In this document: piece by piece, positions 15,977 through 21,559 of the stretch
Position numbering within the stretch: position 1 is the stretch's first letter
How the letters are laid out: every line of letters starts with the position of its first letter
From: an uncultured Oscillospiraceae bacterium
GTDB lineage: Bacteria; Bacillota; Clostridia; Oscillospirales; Acutalibacteraceae
DNA length: 21,559 bases
Assembly (NCBI GenBank): GCA_902496265.1
Contig: CABVAD010000002.1
Coordinates: forward strand, 1 to 21,559
Reading direction: 5' to 3'
Notes under the pieces: model-generated
Databases searched by the model: none
What the model saw: only the letters and a program-made list of their open reading frames with translations
What the model was told of the DNA's origin: nothing
Position numbers and translations under genes: made by a program

Positions 15977-18900
15977 TGTTTTTCCTCTTCTTTCTTTTCA
16001 GAATAATGAATGTAACCGTAACCGCCGCCGCAAGCACAGCCGCCGCGACAGCAATCCAAAACCATACTGTGGTGAAAACCGACTGATTTGCAACTACCAC
16101 CGTGCGCTTTTTCCTTACCGTTTTAGCCACTCTGGTAGGTGTACCGTCTGAGCCGCTGTTCTGCTCAGGCTCTTCAGGCTCGGAAAAATAATAATCACCG
16201 TCCGCCGCGGCGTACTCTCCGCCCGTATCATCATTATTTTCCGCCGCTTTAAGGGAAAGCTCATAAACCAAATCCCATTCAAAGGAATCCGCAGCCGCGT
16301 TGCCGTGACCGAAGGTATCCAGAAAGAATCCGATGGGATTTAAGCTGTAGGTGATAAAATTAACGCTGTCCTCGTTGACTATAGCCTCAAGGCGGGTTAT
16401 CTCGCCGCCGTCCATCTGACAAACATAGAGTTTTCCGTCGCTGTCGGAGTGCTTATAGGGAATGGTAAATTCAATACTTCTTCCGCCTAAATCCTCAGTT
16501 TCAACCGCCTTTCCCGCTGAGTTTTTGAGAATAATGCTGTACGCGGTTCCCGCGGATTTGAGATAGTAATACTCCGCCGCGCTTACGGTCTCGTTCGGAA
16601 GCGTATAAGGAACAAGCGAAACCGATTTTACATCATTGTATTCGTCCTCATATTCAAGCTTCCTTATAGCCACCTTAACCCCTGTCTTTTCGTCGGTCAG
16701 CACCGCAGAATAGAGCGGGTCAACCGGCATAACGCCGTTTGAATATACACCGAGCTGTTCAATACGTATTGAATTATCCTCGACAGCGTCGTTCGGTTTT
16801 ATAATTCTAAAGCCGATATATCTTCCTATCGGTCTGTCCTTAAACTCAAAAACCTGAGACGCGCCGTAGGTTATGCCCTTGGATTTATTTCCGCCTGCCT
16901 TCCACTTGCCGTAATTGTTCCAGTAAACAGCGAGATGCTCAGGTGTATACAGATCGTCCGGACTTGTGCTGATATAAATTTCATAGATGAAGGTTGAATA
17001 GTTGGTTTCGCTGTTGTAATTGCTCGCAAACATAATTCGGTCTATCGGAACGGTCTGACCGAGACTGTAGGTGGCACGGCAAACCTTAAAATCGGTAGTT
17101 GACCACCAGGTATATGCCGTATTGTCGTACACTGTGCCGTCTGTTACAGGGCTGCCGAAAGATTTAACCGTATACGGATCGCCGTCATCAAAGGTGTTAG
17201 TGCTGCGTGCATATCTTATAAGGTTATATTTATGATTTTCGGTTACATACTCCTGATTTACTATATCCTCCTTAACATCATATTCGTAAACTGAAGCGGG
17301 CTTTTTGCTTAAATCTCGAGTGCCGTAAATTCCTATTTCCTTCAGATAAACAGCTGAGGCGTCGGCTCCGTTATCGGTAATTTCTATTCCTATAAACTGC
17401 TCGCCGCGCTTTTGCTTGAATTTTAGCAGCTGGACAAAGGAAGAATTCTTATTTTCAAAAAAGCCGACCCAATTTTCAATATCATATAAGCCGTCTGCGC
17501 TGTCCGCAAGATAAATGTTATAGCCAACGATTTCCCTGCCCTCAAGACCGTAGAGCAACAGGCTGTCAAAGGAGCAGTCAAAATAGCCTAAATCAAGTGT
17601 AAGCCTGAAAATATTGTCGCTGTTTTTCAAAAACTTAAGCGCACCGCCCTCGGCTGTGCCGTCAAACGTATCACCCTGCACGAGACCGTCAAAAAGCATA
17701 TCAAGTGAACGCGGGAAGTCAACCTCCCCGGTGCTTTGGAGCGCGTATCCGTTCCCTACCGTGATATAGCTGTTAACATCGCCGCTGTCAAGCAGGTTTT
17801 TATCAGCATTTTGAGCTACATAATCGGCGTTCAGCGAAGTATCGCCTATATTATCGGAAATATCAAACTGAATATCGGCTTTCTCTCCCAGAGCGCCGAG
17901 CTCGATTATTTTAAGAATATTTCCAACCTCGTTTTGGTCGCCGACAGAAGTAAATCTTATGCCGATATATCTTGTAAGCTGTTTTTCGCCCGGCTTGACA
18001 AGGGATACCGCTCCGCCGCCCTCGGTATACTTGCGGGAAGCACGGTAATTTTCAACGGTAAAGAGATTGCTGTTCTCAAGCCCCGTGAAAATCATATATT
18101 CCGCCTTTTTTGAAGAATCTGCCAGGGCAACGAGAACCGAGTCAAGCCAATAAATATCGTCAAGCTGCAATACAAACTGTGCGGTTCTTCCCCGCTTTAC
18201 CGAAAAGCTGTACTCGTTATCGGCGTTTCGGTCGTAAAGATAAGCAATATCCTCAAAGGAGGAGCCGTTAGTCGCCGAACCAGACGCAACAGCTATTAAA
18301 TTGTCCTCCGAAACGGCTGAAGTGTCGAGGGTCTCATCCACCGTGTAATCGGGCGCGGGAGTCTCCGTGCCGTAGGCGGCAAGCTCCATAAGGCATACAT
18401 CGTAAAAATTGCCCTCTTTCTTTTTCGCATAGAACTCAAAGCCTACATACCGTCCGGAGACCGATTCTGAAAGGGTTATAAGCCTGTTAAAGGTTTCTGC
18501 GGGCTCGTTCGTGCGCTCAACTATCGGCTCGGAATCAAAAATCGTAGCTCTATTATCCGAAACATAGATTTTATACTCGGTTGCGGGTGCAAAGTCCGTC
18601 CAAGAAAGCATAAAGCTTTGAATTTCCTTTACCTCGCCGAGGGTGTATGTAAATCTGACTATCCCGAAATCATCCTCACCAACAGGCCTATTGCCGTAGA
18701 GAACGCCGTCGCCGTCGGTATCGTGGCTGTAAGCGGTTCTTCCCGATTTTCCGTCGGTAAGCATTTCGGGCTTGCGGGGATAAGGTTTGCTCAGCGTTGT
18801 ATAAAAGGGAGTGCCGTAAACTGTCGGCTTAAGCCCTGCAATCAGGTTTTCGGAATGGCGTTCTATAATCTCGCTGTCGGTTATATCCATTTCGGTGAAA

Positions 18901-19592
18901 ACCTCTTCCTTATAAACGCCAAGCTCGGTAAGAAGCACTCCGACCCATTCGGTATTGTCGTAATCGACCACAGTTGTAAGGTCGGTGAACTCAATACCTA
19001 TATAGGTAGCCGATACAGGATTATTTAAGGTAATAAGCCGGTTGCAGGCGCCCTCACCGTCCTCTGTTACCGTAACCAGCGGCTTAGAGGAAAACGCACC
19101 CGCCACAGAGGCTGTGCTGGCGTAAATAGAATAAGTTTTAGCTGGGGCTTCCGCCGCCCAAGAAATCAAAAACCTCGAAATATCCTTTTTACCACCGAAA
19201 TATAGGTGAATTCTTATCCTGTCACCGCTTACACGTTCAAGCGCCGCACCGCCGCCCGAATTGTTATCATTGCCGTATTTACCGTCGGAGGTTTTCCCGT
19301 CCACCAATAAGGGCTTTAAGGTATTTTTTAAGTAACCCGCATCGTGATAATGAACACGGTTTGCATTAGCAGGAGTCTGCGCTGTCGTTGAAAAAGCAAT
19401 CGCGGTGATTGGATTTTCGGGCTTCATTTGAGCGACCTCGTCCTCGGTCAAGGACTCAAGCATCGCCGTAACCCCGTCCTTCGGCGTTACAGCCGGCGCG
19501 GCGGACACTATCGCCACCGAAAGCGTGCCGAAAAGCAAAAGCACAGCGGTAATTACCGACAGCAGCCTACAGCTGAATTTATAACGTACCAT
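15969..19592 (-). CDS. Membrane-anchored surface protein with five discoidin-like carbohydrate-binding repeats
   Basis: A 1207-residue protein with a signal peptide (about residues 1-31) and five degenerate discoidin/F5/8 type C-like units at about 85-227, 250-407, 430-568, 598-758 and 788-950. Each unit has a 'Y.IY.S' strand, a 'RYIGIEF' strand and a closing 'ELGVYG' strand. A different beta-rich region follows (about 960-1110), then an acidic Ser/Pro/Glu linker, a membrane helix (about 1172-1197) and a Lys/Arg-rich end (KRKKRKNNA). No catalytic motif is visible. F5/8 and CBM32 folds commonly bind glycans, so the likely job is to hold polysaccharide at the outer face of the membrane for the neighbouring glycosidases and importers. 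The ATG is preceded by GGAGG at good spacing. Its last 8 bases overlap the start of the solute-binding lipoprotein, which suggests coupled expression. No LPXTG sortase signal is present. The ligand is unknown. Confidence 0.75.
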   Translation of the reverse strand: MVRYKFSCRLLSVITAVLLLFGTLSVAIVSAAPAVTPKDGVTAMLESLTEDEVAQMKPENPITAIAFSTTAQTPANANRVHYHDAGYLKNTLKPLLVDGKTSDGKYGNDNNSGGGAALERVSGDRIRIHLYFGGKKDISRFLISWAAEAPAKTYSIYASTASVAGAFSSKPLVTVTEDGEGACNRLITLNNPVSATYIGIEFTDLTTVVDYDNTEWVGVLLTELGVYKEEVFTEMDITDSEIIERHSENLIAGLKPTVYGTPFYTTLSKPYPRKPEMLTDGKSGRTAYSHDTDGDGVLYGNRPVGEDDFGIVRFTYTLGEVKEIQSFMLSWTDFAPATEYKIYVSDNRATIFDSEPIVERTNEPAETFNRLITLSESVSGRYVGFEFYAKKKEGNFYDVCLMELAAYGTETPAPDYTVDETLDTSAVSEDNLIAVASGSATNGSSFEDIAYLYDRNADNEYSFSVKRGRTAQFVLQLDDIYWLDSVLVALADSSKKAEYMIFTGLENSNLFTVENYRASRKYTEGGGAVSLVKPGEKQLTRYIGIRFTSVGDQNEVGNILKIIELGALGEKADIQFDISDNIGDTSLNADYVAQNADKNLLDSGDVNSYITVGNGYALQSTGEVDFPRSLDMLFDGLVQGDTFDGTAEGGALKFLKNSDNIFRLTLDLGYFDCSFDSLLLYGLEGREIVGYNIYLADSADGLYDIENWVGFFENKNSSFVQLLKFKQKRGEQFIGIEITDNGADASAVYLKEIGIYGTRDLSKKPASVYEYDVKEDIVNQEYVTENHKYNLIRYARSTNTFDDGDPYTVKSFGSPVTDGTVYDNTAYTWWSTTDFKVCRATYSLGQTVPIDRIMFASNYNSETNYSTFIYEIYISTSPDDLYTPEHLAVYWNNYGKWKAGGNKSKGITYGASQVFEFKDRPIGRYIGFRIIKPNDAVEDNSIRIEQLGVYSNGVMPVDPLYSAVLTDEKTGVKVAIRKLEYEDEYNDVKSVSLVPYTLPNETVSAAEYYYLKSAGTAYSIILKNSAGKAVETEDLGGRSIEFTIPYKHSDSDGKLYVCQMDGGEITRLEAIVNEDSVNFITYSLNPIGFFLDTFGHGNAAADSFEWDLVYELSLKAAENNDDTGGEYAAADGDYYFSEPEEPEQNSGSDGTPTRVAKTVRKKRTVVVANQSVFTTVWFWIAVAAAVLAAAVTVTFIILKRKKRKNNA

Positions 19593-19593
19593 A

Positions 19594-20628
19594 TCATACC
19601 TCCGTTTCCGCCGAGCGGTTAAGCTCAGGCAGTTTCACAAAAAAACCGTCGTTTACAAATTCCCGCGCGAAGAGGTGCTTTTCGTAGAGTAGACCCTGCT
19701 CCACAGCCCACATACAGCAGAAGGAAATTTTGCCCATAAGCTCCGATTTAATGTGCTTTAATAGATTAGAAAAATCGCCCGGCTCGGTTATTTCGCCACT
19801 TACTTCATCGGTTTGCGGCTTAACCCCCAGCTCCGAAAAGCCCACGGGCTTGCCTAACTTAAAATATTCCGAATAATCCCAAAGCTCAAGCTCCCTTGCC
19901 ACAGACATTATACCATCCCTGTTGCCTTTTGAATAGAGGGTAAGTCCTATTATATCAACAAATTCGTCTCCCGGCCAGAACTTCAGCCCCTTTTCGGCGC
20001 CGCCGCCCGCCTGCGGAGCGAAGCACCAAACAAGATTATCAAGCCCGCGTTCCTTTGTCATATAATTGTAAAGCTGTATCCATACCCGCTTAAAGGCGGC
20101 AAGCCCCTTTTCGCTTTTTGTGTTAGAGTCCCAATGGAATGGATTGGTCATTTCCACAAAAGGTCGGTAAATAACCGTAACTCCCGCGTTTTTAAGGGCA
20201 AGCAGTGCCTCCGCCCATTGCTCTCGTACTTCAAGGTAGCGGTTATAATAGATCATATTACGCTTTTCATTGGTTTCGTCAAGATTGCAGATAAAATCGG
20301 TTTTATCCTCTTCTGTCACCAAATCCTCAGCCCATCTGTTGTTTTGCGAATGCACCAAACAAAGAGCGCCCTCGTTATAATGCTTAATAAGCCTCCTGTC
20401 CGCTTCCTCCCACAAAAAGCGTTTTTCGGTCTCGGAAAAGGGATAATATGTGCTGAATAAAGCGGGCTTTACGCCGTAGGCATTTTCCACCGCTCTGTAA
20501 TAATCGGCGCTTTTCTTATCGGGGCTGTTAAGGTACTCAAAAACGCCCAAAACGCTCCGCCCCTCACGGGCGGCGGCATTTAAAATGCCGATTATCTCTT
20601 CCTTTTTTAAGCCTTTCTTTTCTGTCAA
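19594..20628 (-). CDS. GH26-like glycoside hydrolase, probably cytoplasmic
   Basis: A stand-alone GH26-like barrel of 344 residues (347 if the GTG at 20637 is used) with no signal peptide, lipobox or membrane segment. It probably acts in the cytoplasm on imported oligosaccharides. The presumed acid/base is Glu159 in RPFVEM and the presumed nucleophile is Glu266 in GFSELG. WCFAPQ and FWPGDEFVDIIG match the paralogs on both sides. The usual His before the acid/base is Val158. I chose the TTG at 20628 because AGGTGA, a perfect match to the anti-Shine-Dalgarno, sits 5 nt before it; the GTG nine bases upstream overlaps that site and has no ribosome binding site of its own. Its stop lies 1 bp from the ATG of the discoidin-repeat gene, so the two are probably translationally coupled. 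A secreted form would need an unseen export route. The fold assignment is firm; the substrate is not. Confidence 0.85.
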   Translation of the reverse strand: MTEKKGLKKEEIIGILNAAAREGRSVLGVFEYLNSPDKKSADYYRAVENAYGVKPALFSTYYPFSETEKRFLWEEADRRLIKHYNEGALCLVHSQNNRWAEDLVTEEDKTDFICNLDETNEKRNMIYYNRYLEVREQWAEALLALKNAGVTVIYRPFVEMTNPFHWDSNTKSEKGLAAFKRVWIQLYNYMTKERGLDNLVWCFAPQAGGGAEKGLKFWPGDEFVDIIGLTLYSKGNRDGIMSVARELELWDYSEYFKLGKPVGFSELGVKPQTDEVSGEITEPGDFSNLLKHIKSELMGKISFCCMWAVEQGLLYEKHLFAREFVNDGFFVKLPELNRSAETEV

Positions 20629-20633
20629 GGGAA

Positions 20634-20639
20634 TCACCT
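20634..20639 (-). promoter_or_regulatory. Ribosome binding site that favours a TTG start
   Basis: On the minus strand this reads AGGTGA, complementary to the 3' end of 16S rRNA. It lies 5 nt upstream of the in-frame TTG at 20628. It overlaps the competing GTG at 20635-20637, which argues against that start. No comparable site precedes the GTG. Confidence 0.55.
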
Positions 20640-20736
20640 GCGCATTGTGTGTATTAGCTTCAATAGGGTGCCCGACCGATTGTGTTCCGAAGAGCGCCCG
20701 TTTTTCTGTTTTTGGTTAATTCATAACGTCAAAGCG
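20640..20736 (-). other. Intergenic gap between two GH26 genes, no clear signal
   Basis: This is the longest gap in the operon. In the minus direction it has no convincing -35/-10 pair, no catabolite operator and no stem followed by a T-run. An imperfect inverted repeat (20666-20671 with 20694-20699, 22-nt loop) is followed by T-runs only on the plus strand, where there is no gene to terminate. I therefore read the gap as a plain intercistronic spacer. Confidence 0.4.
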
Positions 20737-21559
20737 TTAGTTAAGGTATACAAAGAAATTCTTATCGAAAAATTTATCCGCATTTCTGTTATATTTTTGA
20801 GGATTAATATCCTCAGTATTAAACACTCCTTTATCTCCAATCCAAAGCGAGCAAAAAGAGAATATACCTGCAATCTTATCTGTCTTAAGCGAATTTATTA
20901 AATGCTCAAAATCACCGTGCCTGTCTTCGTCGCTTATATCGACAAAATCGTAGCTGTAATAACCCGCGCCTATTTCGGAAAAGCCTATCGGCTTGTTACG
21001 GTCTGATAAGACTTTGATATTTTCATCATATTTAGTATTATTAAGCCTTGTTTGAAGTGTCATCGACCTATCATCTGCGCCGTAGGAATAGAAGGTAGGT
21101 CCGATAATGTCCACATACGAATCACCCGGATAAAAATTATTCAAAACCTTTTCCATATTAAGGTCGAATTGCGGAGCAAAGCACCAGAGAACATCAATGC
21201 TTTTGCAATTATCCTCTATATAGGAGTGAAGCTCTTGCCACGCCTGCCTGAAAGCCGCATATTCCTCCGCGTCATCATCATTGCAGTAAAAGACCCAATG
21301 AGCGCTGTTAGTCATTTCCACAAAAGGGCGGAAAATTACGGTTTTTACCCCCTTTTCGGCGAGGTCATTAAAAGCCTCCGCAAGCTGCCTGCGGTAGTCA
21401 TCGTAGGCTTGATGATATAGATCGTAATTATCACTTGCGTTTTCGGTTTTATTATCAATAAGATTGTATGTAAACTTGGCTTTTTCTGTGGCTTTATCCG
21501 CACCTGTATTGTTTACATAGGTATTAATCGGGTCTTCCGCCCATGTACTGCTTGCATGA
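20737..21559 (-). CDS. GH26-like glycoside hydrolase, C-terminal part (5' end outside window)
   Basis: The reading frame is open from the right edge to a TAA at 20737-20739, so about 273 C-terminal residues are visible and the true start lies outside the window. GH26 enzymes are retaining endo-beta-glycanases with a TIM barrel. Visible signatures are RPFVEM with the presumed acid/base Glu codon at 21316-21318, WCFAPQ, a YPGDSYVDIIG strand, and GFSEIG with the presumed nucleophile Glu at 20974-20976. The residue before the acid/base Glu is Val, where mannanases have His. The chain ends in VYLN just after the barrel, with no binding module, linker or membrane anchor at the C-terminus. Whether it has a signal peptide cannot be seen. 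It is clearly paralogous to the two GH26 genes downstream. By eye it is AT-richer than the rest of the window (about 30% GC at 20741-20880). Substrate unknown; beta-mannan or another beta-glycan is possible. Confidence 0.85.
   Translation of the reverse strand, partial: HASSTWAEDPINTYVNNTGADKATEKAKFTYNLIDNKTENASDNYDLYHQAYDDYRRQLAEAFNDLAEKGVKTVIFRPFVEMTNSAHWVFYCNDDDAEEYAAFRQAWQELHSYIEDNCKSIDVLWCFAPQFDLNMEKVLNNFYPGDSYVDIIGPTFYSYGADDRSMTLQTRLNNTKYDENIKVLSDRNKPIGFSEIGAGYYSYDFVDISDEDRHGDFEHLINSLKTDKIAGIFSFCSLWIGDKGVFNTEDINPQKYNRNADKFFDKNFFVYLN

Noticed and set aside
20666..20715. Terminator-like stem followed by T-runs
   Set aside because: The T-runs follow the stem only on the plus strand, where no gene runs toward it. 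The stem is 6 bp with a G-T pair and a 22-nt loop.
21319..21321. GTG as the start of the first GH26 gene
   Set aside because: It is the Val codon inside the catalytic RPFVEM motif. The frame stays open to the window edge with recognisable GH26 sequence before it.

Overview
The window looks like part of a gut- or rumen-type Clostridia genome (Bacillota, perhaps Oscillospiraceae-like). This is an inference. It rests on the AGGAGG-family ribosome binding sites, surface proteins held by C-terminal membrane tails, ABC sugar importers with no ATPase gene of their own, and a neighbourhood of long solute-binding protein, two permeases, NHL/Yip1 protein and DUF5696-like protein that I associate with Clostridia and Paenibacillus. 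Base composition is roughly balanced over most of the window (a hand count of 1981-2100 gives 50% GC) but drops to about 30% at 20741-20880.

Every gene is on the minus strand, so transcription runs from 21559 down to 1. Eleven complete genes and two truncated ones are packed with gaps of 1-110 bp or short overlaps. No promoter, regulator, RNA gene, mobile element or CRISPR array is visible, and the operon runs off both ends. No stretch over 300 bases lacks a gene.

In transcription order: (1) the C-terminal part of a GH26-like glycosidase (20737-21559); (2) a second GH26-like enzyme with no signal peptide (19594-20628); (3) a 1207-residue membrane-anchored surface protein with five discoidin-like repeats and no catalytic domain (15969-19592); (4) a solute-binding lipoprotein (14519-15976); (5) a secreted, membrane-anchored GH26 enzyme carrying beta/gamma-crystallin and F5/8 type C modules (12351-14504); (6) a 967-residue solute-binding protein fused to two jelly-roll modules (9358-12261); (7, 8) a permease pair (8438-9361, 7519-8415); (9) an NHL propeller-TPR-Yip1 membrane protein (5374-7500); (10) a cytoplasmic GH3 beta-glycosidase (3304-5358); (11) a secreted DUF5696-like protein (986-3253); (12) a further permease (42-959); and (13) the first codons of another gene, probably that permease's partner (1-26).

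Together they read as a Gram-positive polysaccharide-utilisation locus. Surface GH26 enzymes and carbohydrate-binding proteins capture and cut a beta-linked polysaccharide at the membrane. One or two ABC importers take up the oligosaccharides, and cytoplasmic GH26 and GH3 enzymes finish the job. The substrate is not settled. GH26 suggests beta-mannan, mixed-linkage beta-glucan or beta-1,3-xylan, but all three GH26 proteins carry Val where mannanases have the His before the catalytic acid/base Glu. There is also no GH130, GH36 or mannan esterase gene in the window. The most notable points are this divergent GH26 trio, the shared membrane tail of the two surface proteins, the giant solute-binding fusion, the possible new glycosidase fold in the DUF5696-like protein, and two intra-operon inverted repeats.
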